Of a stretch of DNA of 64,000 bases, positions 25,088 through 34,383 are shown piece after piece. The DNA is from Candidatus Gastranaerophilales bacterium. GTDB lineage: Bacteria > Cyanobacteriota > Vampirovibrionia > Gastranaerophilales > Gastranaerophilaceae. The stretch spans positions 1-64,000 of the forward strand of contig JAFQOV010000023.1 of NCBI GenBank assembly GCA_017402995.1. The letters are read 5' to 3'. The notes beneath the pieces were generated by a model. The model searched no databases, had not been told where the DNA came from, and saw only the letters and a list, made by a program, of their open reading frames with translations. The number at the start of each line of letters is the position of its first letter. Within the stretch, counting starts at the first letter, position 1. Position numbers and translations under genes: made by a program.

Positions 25088-27952
25088 ATGATTTATTATA
25101 AAAAGAAAAGCTGGATTAAAAAAATATTCAAAAAAAGAGACAAAATGCAACTTGAAAAGAGCTCTTTTTTTGTAATTTTTAAAAAAACAGTTTTTTCTTT
25201 TTTGATTTTGTTTTTTCTTCTTTTGACAAGTGTTTATGGAGTATATCTATATTATTTTCCAAAAATTACAAACGAAGAAAATATTGAAAAATATATAAAT
25301 GACTATTTGAAAGATTTTTCTTGTCTTTCAATTGATATAGATAACTTAAAAATTAAGCCAAACATCAAGCTTGAACTTAATATCAAAGCAAACCAAGTTG
25401 TTTTAAAAACATCAGAAAATAATAAAATTTTAATATTGGATAAATTAAATTCTGATATTAATTTGATTAGCTTATTATCTAAAAAAATTGATATTAATAA
25501 GCTTGAAATCAATGAAATAAACGCTTTTTCGAGATATTTAAAAAATAAAAAATACGACTTATTTGAATATATTGATTTAGATAAAATTGAAAAAAAAGAG
25601 TCTTTTTTAAAGCTTGCTAATTTGAATTTGTTAATTAAAGCTACAAAAATCAATCTTTTTGATTTAAACACAAATAAAAAATTTGATATTATCGCTGATA
25701 AAATCAATATTCAAACTTCATTTGATGATTTAGCCTATAAAAATTCAAAAATATTATTAAATGGGCAAATTTTTGCAGATAATTTGAAACTAAGCGACTT
25801 TAATTTGAATTTTAATTACAAAATTAAACAAGGAAAAATTGAACCCAAAAATATCAACATAGATTTTAATTCAAATAATCTAGAATTATCTAAAATTCAA
25901 GGGTTGCTTGCGCTAGCACTTAAAACTTTAAAGGTTAATTTCAACAGCAAGGATTACATTTTGGCTGGTTTTATTGATGGAAAAATTAAGTTAAAAAGTG
26001 ATTTTAAAAAGCTTTCTTCTTCTGGCGCGTTGTTTTTAAAAGATATTAAAATCATAAATAAGCCATATAAAATCACACTAGAAAACATTAATTCGACAAT
26101 TAATTTTGATGACAATCAAATCAAAATCAATAATCTTGAAGCTTTTTATGAAAATAATAAAATTAGCTTGTTTGGGCATGTGGATAATTTTGCTAATTTA
26201 AATTTAAAAATTAAAACAGATAAAATTGAGCTAAAGCGCCTTATTGGGCTTGTAAATTCTTCTGTTTTTGTAAAAAACAAAATTTCTCTTGATAAATTAA
26301 AAGAATTGAAAGGCTTGGCAGATTTTGTCGTCTTAATTAATGGGCCATTTAAAAACCCAACTGTTGTTTGCAATTCTCAAATTAAAGATTTTTTAGTTAA
26401 ATTCAAAAAAAATGACGCAGAAATTAAATCAGACGAAATTAATTCAAAAATTACAAAAGACGGCTTAAACGCTTTTGGAAAAATTAAATATTTTAATCCT
26501 TTGTTTGAAATATTAAATTCTAATCTTGATTTTAAGCTTGTTGCCAATGCTTTAAATGATGGTTTAATGATTAATTCTTTAAATATTTTTTCAGATAAAA
26601 AAGAAATCATAAACGCAAACGGTCAAATAATTGCGCAAAAAGATAATTATAATTTTAAAAATTTCAAAGTTAAAACTCTTGATAAAATTAAAATTTTAAT
26701 TAAAGATGAGCCTTTTGTAACTTTAAAATATTTAGGGGATATTGACTTATCTGGTGATGTCGAAAATCCTTTAATTACAACTAATGCGCAACTTTTTGAT
26801 ATTAAAGATAAATTCCAAAAATTTAATCTTTTAAATTCAAGTTTGAATATTGAAAATAATAATTTTTATTTTTCTTCAACAAATGCTAAATTTTTAGGTG
26901 ATAGTTTTGAAATTATTGCTCAAGGAAAAATTAAAGACTATTTAGCTCAGCTAGATATAGTTTATTTTAATGCACCTTATTTAAATCTTGATAAATTAAA
27001 AAGTAACAATTCAAATTTTAAGATATCTTATCCGATAGATAATTTGCGCGTGAATATTTCAACAGTTGAAATATTAGACATGTTTTTAAATAATGTTTCT
27101 TTTGTTGGGAAATTAAAAGACAACGTTTTTGAGCTGAATAATCTGTCTGCTCTTGCTTTTGATGGAAATATTGAAGGCGATATTAAATATAATCTTTTAA
27201 ATAATAAAATTTTTGTAGATTTGATTTTAAAAAACATAAATACAAGACTTTTAAACAGCCAAATTAAAGAACTCAAAGACTATTCTATTGCCTTATCTGG
27301 TAATTTAAATTCTATTTTAAAAGCGCAATTCTACGGTGAAAATTTTAACGACATTTTAAAAACTTTTGATGGTTATATCAAATTTAATATTGATAATGGC
27401 GAATTAAACCAATTGGCAAAACTTGAAAGATTTTTGCAAGCAGGAAATATTTTATCTCAAAGTATTTTAAAATTGACTCTAAATTCTGCAGTTTCAGCAA
27501 TATCTAAACAAAATACGGGTGATTTTAAAACGATAGAAGGTACTGTAAAAATCAAAGATGGCATATCAGATATTCAATATATTAAAACTCAAGGTTCAAA
27601 CATGAGTTTATATATTACAGGTAAATTCAATCTTTTGTCATACATTGCTAATCTAAAAATCCTTGGAAAAATCCCTTCTTCAATAGTTAATGTTATGGGT
27701 GAATTTGGCAAGTTTTCTGCACAAAAACTTGTAAACAACCTTGATAAAGATGTAAAAGAAATCATCACTTCTTTAAGCGCTTCGCCTTTTGAAAAAATGC
27801 TTTCTGTTGAATTGAGTGAAGAAGAATTATCTAAAATTCCAAAATTAGCAAATGAAACTTCAACAATTGATGATAGAAAATTTGTGGTTAGAGTTATTGG
27901 TGACATAAGAAAAACTGCTTCAATCAAACTTTTTAGGTGGCATAGTAAATAA
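25088..27952 (+). CDS. AsmA-like protein linked to the TonB/ExbBD operon
   Basis: The 954-residue protein has a basic N terminus, one membrane helix (about 30-52), and then long beta-rich repeats like AsmA/YhdP. Its C-terminal 220 residues (FDGYIKFNIDNGELNQLAKL, then ERFLQAGNILSQSIL, then GTVKIKDGISDIQYIKTQG) align with the end of the 1444-residue protein at 16621. The two are paralogs. It starts three bases after exbD copy 2. The linkage suggests that lipid or envelope transport is served by the ExbBD motor. This is an inference; AsmA proteins are not usually in such operons. Confidence 0.8.
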   Translation: MIYYKKKSWIKKIFKKRDKMQLEKSSFFVIFKKTVFSFLILFFLLLTSVYGVYLYYFPKITNEENIEKYINDYLKDFSCLSIDIDNLKIKPNIKLELNIKANQVVLKTSENNKILILDKLNSDINLISLLSKKIDINKLEINEINAFSRYLKNKKYDLFEYIDLDKIEKKESFLKLANLNLLIKATKINLFDLNTNKKFDIIADKINIQTSFDDLAYKNSKILLNGQIFADNLKLSDFNLNFNYKIKQGKIEPKNINIDFNSNNLELSKIQGLLALALKTLKVNFNSKDYILAGFIDGKIKLKSDFKKLSSSGALFLKDIKIINKPYKITLENINSTINFDDNQIKINNLEAFYENNKISLFGHVDNFANLNLKIKTDKIELKRLIGLVNSSVFVKNKISLDKLKELKGLADFVVLINGPFKNPTVVCNSQIKDFLVKFKKNDAEIKSDEINSKITKDGLNAFGKIKYFNPLFEILNSNLDFKLVANALNDGLMINSLNIFSDKKEIINANGQIIAQKDNYNFKNFKVKTLDKIKILIKDEPFVTLKYLGDIDLSGDVENPLITTNAQLFDIKDKFQKFNLLNSSLNIENNNFYFSSTNAKFLGDSFEIIAQGKIKDYLAQLDIVYFNAPYLNLDKLKSNNSNFKISYPIDNLRVNISTVEILDMFLNNVSFVGKLKDNVFELNNLSALAFDGNIEGDIKYNLLNNKIFVDLILKNINTRLLNSQIKELKDYSIALSGNLNSILKAQFYGENFNDILKTFDGYIKFNIDNGELNQLAKLERFLQAGNILSQSILKLTLNSAVSAISKQNTGDFKTIEGTVKIKDGISDIQYIKTQGSNMSLYITGKFNLLSYIANLKILGKIPSSIVNVMGEFGKFSAQKLVNNLDKDVKEIITSLSASPFEKMLSVELSEEELSKIPKLANETSTIDDRKFVVRVIGDIRKTASIKLFRWHSK

Positions 27953-28012
27953 TTTTATTAAAAAATAATTAAGAACGGAAGAAAATTAATTTTTTCATAT
28001 TATGATATAGAT

Positions 28013-29041
28013 ATGAAATATAAAGACTATTATGAAATACTAGGCGTAGCAAGAGACGCAAGCGCAAGTGCAATCAAAAGCGCATATAGAAAATTAGCAA
28101 GAAAATATCATCCAGATGTCAATAAATCATCAGACGCTCAAGAAAAATTTAAAGATATTAATGAAGCGTATGAAGTTTTGGGTGATGAAAACAAAAGAAA
28201 AAGATATGACCAATTAGGTTCATCTTGGTCTCAAGGTGCAGATTTTAACGTTCCCCCTGGATTTGAAAATTTCAATTTTTCAAACTTTGGCGGGGGTGCA
28301 ACAGGTGGATTTTCAGACTTCTTTTCTGCAATTTTTGGCGACATTATGAATCAACAAGCCCAAGGCTCGCGTGGCGGTTTTTCAGGGTTTTCTGATTTTG
28401 CAAATTTCTCTCAAGGTCGCTCATCTCGCGCTCAAAATACAAGACAAGAGTCTAAGCAAGAAGAAAATTTGGACATAATTCAAAATATTGTTTTATCAAT
28501 TGAAGATGTGATTAGCGCGCCTAAAAAAACTGTGACAATAACTTCTTTTCAAACTTGTTCATATTGTCATGGTTCAAAACAAGGTTTTTGTTCAAATTGT
28601 TCTGGAACGGGTGTTGAAAAAATTACCAAAAATATTTCTTTTCAAGTTCCAAAATTTGTAAAAGACGGACAAAAAATCAGATTAAAAAATGAAGGCAAAA
28701 AAGACGCCTATGGCAGAGTTGGCGACGTTTATCTTGTTGTAAAAATACAAGATAGTGAATATGAAATTAATGGCTTTAATTTAATAAAAGATGTTGAACT
28801 TTTGCCATTTGAAGCGGTTTTGGGCTGTGAAAAGTCAATCAAAACACCAAGTGGAAATATTAAAATTAAAATACCCGCAAATACAACTTCAGGAAAAAAA
28901 CTTCGCCTAAAGGGTCTTGGTCTAACAAAAAAAGACAACTCAAAAGGTGATTTTGAGGCAAGAATTAAAATCGTAATTAAAAATAATATGCCAAAAGAAG
29001 CCATTGAACTTTATGAAAAATTGAAAAAAATAGAATATTAA
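28013..29041 (+). CDS. DnaJ-like co-chaperone with reduced zinc finger
   Basis: The 342-residue protein has a J domain (residues 1-65, HPD at 33-35) and a Gly/Phe-rich region (to about 145). A short zinc-binding segment has only two CxxC pairs (CSYCHG...CSNCSG), instead of the four in true DnaJ. The C-terminal substrate-binding domain follows. It would present clients to DnaK and trigger ATP hydrolysis. The reduced zinc segment places it between DnaJ and CbpA types, so I leave the symbol empty. No dnaK or grpE lies nearby. It has its own promoter-like AT-rich region. Confidence 0.9.
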   Translation: MKYKDYYEILGVARDASASAIKSAYRKLARKYHPDVNKSSDAQEKFKDINEAYEVLGDENKRKRYDQLGSSWSQGADFNVPPGFENFNFSNFGGGATGGFSDFFSAIFGDIMNQQAQGSRGGFSGFSDFANFSQGRSSRAQNTRQESKQEENLDIIQNIVLSIEDVISAPKKTVTITSFQTCSYCHGSKQGFCSNCSGTGVEKITKNISFQVPKFVKDGQKIRLKNEGKKDAYGRVGDVYLVVKIQDSEYEINGFNLIKDVELLPFEAVLGCEKSIKTPSGNIKIKIPANTTSGKKLRLKGLGLTKKDNSKGDFEARIKIVIKNNMPKEAIELYEKLKKIEY

Positions 29042-29138
29042 TTACTTTATTTTTCTTATACTTTTGTCTATTATTAAAGTATCTATAATCCGATATAATA
29101 ATATTTAAAGTATTACTGTCTTTAGCGGGGACTTAAGT

Positions 29139-30347
29139 ATGGAAAACAATTTAAAATTTAGCAAAGTTCGTTTTTGGTCAATTTTGATATTGATTTTGGT
29201 TGGCATTGGGCTTTGTGTTGAACTTGGTTATATTTTTTACAAGACAAATTTTTTGCCTGAGTTTGCAACAAGTTTTTGCTCAGTTAGCAATTTAATTGAT
29301 TGTGATGGCGTCGCGCAAACGCAATATGCTGTTTCAATGGGTGTTCCAAACGCTCTTTGGGGGCTGATTTTATATTGTGTTATGTTAATGCTTTTGTTTG
29401 TCGATAAAATTCAAGCAAAATTCAAAAATACAATTTTTGATGTATTTAAAAATCCAAGAAGCTATATCGCTTTTTTGGGTCTTTTATCTTTTGTAATTTC
29501 AATGGTTTTAGCTTTTATATCAATATTTAAAATAAATAAAATTTGTGCACTTTGTTTTGTGACATATTTTGTTGACTTGTTTATTGCTTTGCTAGCAAAA
29601 GAAAAAGGATTTTTCATTAATGAAATAAAAACAACATTTTTAGATTTTATTGATGGCGCTAAAAAACATTTTATTTTATTTATTGTTGTTTTGATTGCTT
29701 TTGTTTCAACTTTAACTTTCCTTTCAATTGATTTAACTTTTTCTCCAAAATTGAAAAGAGAAAAATTAATGAAAGAATTTATGGAAGCAAAGAAAAATAA
29801 ATATGCAATTAAAGGTAATGTTTTAGGAAATAAAAACGCAAAAGTGATTGTAAATGTTTACAGTGACTACAATTGCCCATTTTGTCGTGTTGTAAATATC
29901 ATGCTCCATAAAATCGCTCGCGAGTGCGACGTTTTGATTAATGAAATTAATTATCCAATCGATAATACCTGTAATCCTCATGTCGGAAGAACTCTTGGCG
30001 GACATGAAGCTTCTTGTATTTACTCTCGTTATGCTTTGGCTGCAAAAAAACAAGGTAAGTTTTGGGGAATGGCAGATATTTTATTTTATCAACAACCAAA
30101 AAATGATAAAGAACTTGAAGAAGCGATTGAAAACTCACGCATTGGTTTAGATTACGAACAATTGAAAAAAGATATCAATTCAATTGATGTCATAAAAGAA
30201 TTAATGGAAGATATCGAACTAACATACAATAGGCAAATTCAAGGAACGCCTGCAATCGAGATTAATGGCGTGATTTATATGGGAAGTATGCCGTATGAAG
30301 AATTGAAGCAAAAAATTAAACTTGCCGAAAAAAGAGCCTTAAATTAA
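29139..30347 (+). CDS. VKOR-DsbA fusion, periplasmic disulfide-forming enzyme
   Basis: The 402-residue protein combines a vitamin K epoxide reductase-like membrane domain with a thioredoxin-like domain. The membrane part spans about residues 10-200, with loop cysteines 47 and 55 and active-site CALC at 136-139. The thioredoxin-like part spans about 220-400, with CPFC at 246-249 and cis-proline segment GTPAIEINGV. Such fusions replace the DsbA/DsbB pair. The thioredoxin part oxidises exported proteins and the VKOR part passes electrons to quinone. They are typical of cyanobacteria and some other phyla, which fits the proposed lineage. queH follows after nine bases. Confidence 0.93.
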   Translation: MENNLKFSKVRFWSILILILVGIGLCVELGYIFYKTNFLPEFATSFCSVSNLIDCDGVAQTQYAVSMGVPNALWGLILYCVMLMLLFVDKIQAKFKNTIFDVFKNPRSYIAFLGLLSFVISMVLAFISIFKINKICALCFVTYFVDLFIALLAKEKGFFINEIKTTFLDFIDGAKKHFILFIVVLIAFVSTLTFLSIDLTFSPKLKREKLMKEFMEAKKNKYAIKGNVLGNKNAKVIVNVYSDYNCPFCRVVNIMLHKIARECDVLINEINYPIDNTCNPHVGRTLGGHEASCIYSRYALAAKKQGKFWGMADILFYQQPKNDKELEEAIENSRIGLDYEQLKKDINSIDVIKELMEDIELTYNRQIQGTPAIEINGVIYMGSMPYEELKQKIKLAEKRALN

Positions 30348-30356
30348 AATTAAGTA

Positions 30357-30902
30357 ATGGAAAAGATAATACTACATGCTTGTTGTGCGCCTTGCGCGAG
30401 TTATCCGATTAAAAAATTAATCGAAGATAATTTTGAGCCTGTAGTATTTTTTTATAATCCAAATATTTTTCCTTTGAAAGAATATCAAATCAGGCGAGAT
30501 GAATTAAAAGAATATTGTAAAAAAGAGCAGATTGAATTTTTTGAAGAAGCTTACGAAATAAAAGCGTTTTATGAAGCTTCTAAGGGACTTGAAAAAGAAC
30601 GCGAAAAAGGCAAAAGGTGTGAAAAATGTTTTTATTTACGTCTTAAAAAAACGGCAGAATTTGCTAAAAAAAATAATATTAAATTTTTCACAACATCTTT
30701 AACAGTTAGCCCACACAAAGATTTTAACCAAATTAAAACCCAGGGCGATATCGTTGCAAGCGAATTTGGACTTGAATTTAAGGATTATAATTTTAAAAAG
30801 CAAGATGGTTTTAAAAAGTCGCGACAAATCGCAAAAGAAAACAACATGTATTTTCAAACCTATTGCGGTTGCGAGTTTTCAATTCAAGAAAACCCCGCAT
30901 AA
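30357..30902 (+). CDS. queH: Epoxyqueuosine reductase QueH
   Basis: The 181-residue protein matches QueH (DUF208), which reduces epoxyqueuosine to queuosine in the wobble position of tRNAs and binds an iron-sulfur cluster. The cysteine motifs are intact: HACCAPC (Cys9, 10, 13), RCEKC (88, 91) and YCGC (170, 172). Length is normal. The alternative enzyme QueG is not in the window. queC lies at 44060. The last codons fall in a GC-rich inverted repeat (CCCCGC/GGCGGGG). Confidence 0.93.
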   Translation: MEKIILHACCAPCASYPIKKLIEDNFEPVVFFYNPNIFPLKEYQIRRDELKEYCKKEQIEFFEEAYEIKAFYEASKGLEKEREKGKRCEKCFYLRLKKTAEFAKKNNIKFFTTSLTVSPHKDFNQIKTQGDIVASEFGLEFKDYNFKKQDGFKKSRQIAKENNMYFQTYCGCEFSIQENPA

Positions 30903-31030
30903 AAAAGGCGGGGGATATAGTAATCAGAAGAGTTGAGGATTTATTTTATTACTATAATTTTTTTAAGTTAAAATTTAATTACGCGAAACGGCAATGAAAT
31001 ATTATAAAAATAGATAAAATTGAGGTAAAA

Positions 31031-31726
31031 ATGAGATTAAATGGCAGAAAAAATGATGAATTAAGACCAATCAAATTCACAAAAAATTATACGAAAAATT
31101 CAATGGGCTCTGTTTTGGTTGAATTTGGAGACACAAAGGTTATTGTTTGTGCAAATTATGAAAATGCAATTCCGCGTTGGATGGATAAAGATTCAACTTC
31201 TGGTTGGTTGAGCGCAGAATATTCTCTTTTGCCTTCAAGCACGTCTGAGCGTTGCCAAAGAGAAAGAACAAAAGTATCTGGCAGAACGCAAGAAATTCAA
31301 AGATTAATCGGTCGTTCACTTCGCGCTTGTTTAGATTTGGAAAAAATCACAGGTTTAACTTTTATAATCGACGCTGATGTTATCCAAGCAGATGGTGGCA
31401 CAAGAACAGCTTCAATTTGTGGTGCATATGTCGCATTGTGCGATATGATTGAAAAATTATTAGCTCAAGGTATTTTAAAGCAAAACCCAATCATTGAGCC
31501 AATTGGTGCAATCTCAGCAGGAATTGTTAATGGCGAAGTTATGGTTGATTTGTGCTATGAAGAAGATTCAAACGCTCAAGTTGATTCTAACGTTGTTTTA
31601 ACGAAATCTGGAAAAATAATCGAATTTCAAACAACAGCCGAAGGTGAACCATACGAAAAGAAACAACTTGATGAAATTTATCAAGTTGCTCAAAAATCAA
31701 TTAATAAAATTATAGAAATGTATTAA
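31031..31726 (+). CDS. rph: Ribonuclease PH
   Basis: The 231-residue protein is the phosphorolytic 3'-5' exonuclease that trims tRNA 3' ends. Landmarks are MRLNGRKNDELRPI at the start, RCQRERTKVSGRTQEIQRLIG and the phosphate/metal segment DADVIQADGGTRTASI. A late GAISAGIVNGEVMVDL segment also fits. Slightly shorter than the usual 240-250. A GAGG ribosome site precedes the ATG. Its stop codon overlaps the stop of the opposing peptidase gene. Confidence 0.95.
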   Translation: MRLNGRKNDELRPIKFTKNYTKNSMGSVLVEFGDTKVIVCANYENAIPRWMDKDSTSGWLSAEYSLLPSSTSERCQRERTKVSGRTQEIQRLIGRSLRACLDLEKITGLTFIIDADVIQADGGTRTASICGAYVALCDMIEKLLAQGILKQNPIIEPIGAISAGIVNGEVMVDLCYEEDSNAQVDSNVVLTKSGKIIEFQTTAEGEPYEKKQLDEIYQVAQKSINKIIEMY

Positions 31727-33189
31727 TAACCTAAATTTTTTGCAACGAGAGCTATGGTGTTTGGGAAATTTTTCACAAGCAGCATGGCTCTTGCGTTCAT
31801 TGGTTCTTCGTTATTATATGTTTTCATTAAAACATTGACCTCGGCAATAAATTCGCCAAGCCCGCTATCTTCCTTTGTTGGTCTGCCTAATATTTTCATT
31901 CCACTTGCAAAACTATATTGAGAAAAATATTGGATTAGCTCTTCTGTGGCTATTGTGTTATTTTTTTGAAATTCTTTCCACTCTTGATTGTAGCTTTTAA
32001 TGATTTCTTTATTTTCGCGCAAATTTTTATATTCACTATAATCAACCAAATGTCCAATTTCGTGCGCAAGTGCAACCGGATTGTCGCCTGTGACAAGTTT
32101 ATAACCGTGTCCATTTGGACAAGTTGTGATATACGAGTTTAAAAAATCGCTACAAAAATGAATTATTCTTAAATCAGAATTTTTGATTTGTAAAAGCGTA
32201 TCTGCGTCTGTTTTTTTAAATAATTCATAAATTTCTTCGACATCTTCTTCAATACAATAATTTTCAACAACCAAGGTGCTTGTTTTATTGGTGTCGTCGG
32301 TGATTTGAATAGTTTTATTTTCGTCATCAAATTGCGCGATAAATTTTTTACCGTTAACAATGGTTGTTGTTTTGTCGTTTGAATTTTTTATATATTCCCT
32401 ATTTAAATCTAGTAAATTTTTTCCATCTTCATCAATAATTTGATAGCTATATTTGCTTTTTACAATTTCGCCTTTTGAATTTGTTGTTTGACGATATTTT
32501 CTTTTTGTTCGCTTGTTGTCAAATACAAAATCTTCACTATATTCAACAGTATTGTTATCTATTTTTTCAATCCATGAAAGCCTTTTGCCGCCTTTTAAAT
32601 TGCCCGTTTTAATCTCTTTTATGATATTAATATCTTCATCATAATTTTTTAATTCATACTCCGTTGTTTCAAAGGCGTTTTTTAATATATCAGATTTTTT
32701 TGTGTGAATAACTTTACTTGGCTCGTTGTTTTCGTCGTTTATGATTTCAAATTGCTCAATAAGATTTTCTGGTTTATTCTTTTTGTAATCTGCAAAAAAG
32801 CTCAAAGTTGCGCTTTTTCCATCTTTGTCCCAAGCTCTAATTGTGTTTTTAGATTTTTCTGCGCGAGAAAATCTTGGGATTAAATTGTCATCAAAAGCTA
32901 TTCTAAGAGCAATTTGTGTGCCACTTAAAGTAGTCATATTTTTTTGCGCAACGTCCATATATCCAGCATTGCATTGTAATTTTTTCGAGAAAACTTCAAA
33001 CCTTTTTTGCTCAGCCCTTGCTTTTGCTAAAATATCCATTGCCTCTTTAAATTTTTCAAATTCTTCGTCGCTTAAGCTGTTAATTTTTCTTTCAATGCTA
33101 TTGTCATCATAAAAATATTGCCTGCTATATTGTTTGATATAGCTATTTCTGCAAAATTTAATTGGATTAATTGTTAAATTGTTGTGCAT
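31723..33189 (-). CDS. Predicted zinc metallopeptidase of unknown family (HEIGH motif)
   Basis: I do not recognise the whole of this 488-residue protein. Near the C terminus it has ALAHEIGHLVDYSEY (His376, Glu377, His380), then EFIAEVNVL (Glu446/Glu450). This is the spacing and wording of gluzincins such as anthrax-lethal-factor-like and Pro-Pro endopeptidases. The first 300 residues look like a repeat-rich, beta-strand and charged-residue domain. No signal peptide is visible. It may be an effector or toxin-like peptidase. It stands alone on the minus strand, convergent with rph. The TT..INPIKFCR N terminus resembles that of other unknowns here. Confidence 0.7.
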   Translation of the reverse strand: MHNNLTINPIKFCRNSYIKQYSRQYFYDDNSIERKINSLSDEEFEKFKEAMDILAKARAEQKRFEVFSKKLQCNAGYMDVAQKNMTTLSGTQIALRIAFDDNLIPRFSRAEKSKNTIRAWDKDGKSATLSFFADYKKNKPENLIEQFEIINDENNEPSKVIHTKKSDILKNAFETTEYELKNYDEDINIIKEIKTGNLKGGKRLSWIEKIDNNTVEYSEDFVFDNKRTKRKYRQTTNSKGEIVKSKYSYQIIDEDGKNLLDLNREYIKNSNDKTTTIVNGKKFIAQFDDENKTIQITDDTNKTSTLVVENYCIEEDVEEIYELFKKTDADTLLQIKNSDLRIIHFCSDFLNSYITTCPNGHGYKLVTGDNPVALAHEIGHLVDYSEYKNLRENKEIIKSYNQEWKEFQKNNTIATEELIQYFSQYSFASGMKILGRPTKEDSGLGEFIAEVNVLMKTYNNEEPMNARAMLLVKNFPNTIALVAKNLGY

Positions 33190-33356
33190 TTTGGCAATTT
33201 TTTTTCTAAAAAATACTTTAATTAAATGTAAGGTTAAAAGGTGTATAGTGTTTAAAATTATCGAATTTTTAGCAAACTTTAGAATTTTGTTTCTACAAAA
33301 GCAGTATCAATGTATTAAAATTGATGAATAAAAAAAGTTGCGTAAATCTTTAAACT

Positions 33357-33387
33357 AAAAGCGAAGCTCTTAGATGGCTTCGCTTTT
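33357..33387 (-). terminator. Intrinsic terminator overlapping the end of the sigma-factor gene
   Basis: AAAAGCGAAGC (33357-33367) pairs with GCTTCGCTTTT (33377-33387) around a 9-nt loop, with a T-rich tail on the minus strand. The sigma gene's stop codon lies inside the loop, so terminator and coding end coincide. Confidence 0.65.
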
Positions 33388-33993
33388 AAGTAATTCTTCT
33401 TTAATTTTATCTAAACCGGATTTAATAATCCTTGAAATTCTGCTTGGAGAAATAGAAAACTCGTCTGAAAGTTCGTGAAGTTTTTTCTCTTGATAGAATT
33501 TTGATTCAATCAATTCTCTTTCTTTTCTTGGCAAAGTTGCCACAACTGTTTTAAGAGTTGACGCTAACATTGAAAATTCGCAATTTTCTTCTGGATTTCT
33601 TCTGATGTCTTTTACTTCAAAAGTTCTTTCAGAATCGTACATTTCATCTGTTGATAAAATTGTTTTGTAGATAACTTCTCTTAATTCGTTATTTTCATCT
33701 TCTGTCAATTCAATTTTATTTTGCTTAACGCCATACCAACGATAACGATTTCTTAATTCGTTTCTGATTGCCCATTTAATTGCTGTAGATAAATAAGACT
33801 CATTACATGAGTCCAGGTTTTTTTGCGTACACAAAATATTTATGGTTTGATAGCCAATATTAATGAGCTCGTCTAAATCGATAAGGTGTTGCGCACCCAT
33901 TGAGCGATATTCTACTTTGGCAATTTTGTTGATTAGATCTAAGTATTTTCTTAGATGAATGTCTTTTAAAACTTGTTCTTTTGTAGTTTGCAT
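33370..33993 (-). CDS. Sigma-70-family RNA polymerase sigma factor (alternative)
   Basis: The 207-residue protein has region 2 sequences (ATAIKWAIRNELRNRYR-like). A C-terminal region 4 follows with LPRKERELIESKFYQEKKL and the helix-turn-helix SPSRISRIIKSGLDKIKEE. It lacks region 1.1 and most of region 3, so it is an alternative sigma of group 3 type (FliA/SigF/SigB-like). Its targets cannot be read from sequence. I start at ATG 33993; a TTG at 34011 is in frame and would add six residues. It may control the pilus or envelope genes, which is speculation. Confidence 0.85.
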   Translation of the reverse strand: MQTTKEQVLKDIHLRKYLDLINKIAKVEYRSMGAQHLIDLDELINIGYQTINILCTQKNLDSCNESYLSTAIKWAIRNELRNRYRWYGVKQNKIELTEDENNELREVIYKTILSTDEMYDSERTFEVKDIRRNPEENCEFSMLASTLKTVVATLPRKERELIESKFYQEKKLHELSDEFSISPSRISRIIKSGLDKIKEELLKSEAI

Positions 33994-34169
33994 ATTTGAA
34001 TTGGCTTTCAATAGGAGTAGTTATGATAACATGTAATTTTGCTTAAGTAAAGTTTTTTATTTGTTTTGTTAAAATTTGTAATATTAATTTCGAAGGGTAC
34101 ATTTTTAAACTTTGCTGAAAATATAAATTGCCTTCTTTTTTTGAAATATTAAGTTTTATTAATTAAAAG

Positions 34170-34197
34170 TTGACAAAAATCCTTGATAATATAAGAT
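34170..34197 (+). promoter_or_regulatory. Predicted promoter of rplJ-rplL
   Basis: A perfect TTGACA (34170-34175) is followed after 16 bp by TAAGAT (34192-34197), a four-of-six match to the -10 box. Transcription would begin near 34204. Confidence 0.5.
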
Positions 34198-34206
34198 ATC
34201 TCTAGT

Positions 34207-34231
34207 ACCAAAGACGATTGGTGGTTTTTTT
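34207..34231 (+). promoter_or_regulatory. Possible attenuator in the rplJ leader
   Basis: ACCAA (34207-34211) can pair with TTGGT (34218-34222), followed by GG and seven T. It lies just after the predicted start of transcription, where an attenuator would sit. The stem is short (5 bp). Confidence 0.35.
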
Positions 34232-34383
34232 AACAAAATTCCTTAATTTCCAATCCAGGTTCAAAAGAATTAAATATCACTATTTAACACTTATTGAGCT
34301 GTTTTGCGTACTATACTCGCAAAACTTTTTTGTTTATATAAAAGATTTGCGAAGTCTTGAAAGAAAGGAGAAAACGCAAAAAC

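Larger units (their letters stand above)
34012..34383 (+). other. Leader region of rplJ-rplL
   Basis: No gene is seen in this 372-bp stretch. It contains the rplJ promoter, a short hairpin with T run, and a long AT-rich untranslated leader. The last 40 bases hold the rplJ ribosome site AAAGGAGA. Leaders of L10 genes often bind the L10/L12 complex for feedback control; a specific fold is not asserted here. Confidence 0.5.

Noticed and set aside
34240-34270. GGTTCAAAA in the rplJ leader as a tRNA T-arm
   Set aside because: No acceptor, D-arm or anticodon stem could be fitted around it. No tRNA gene was found anywhere in the window.
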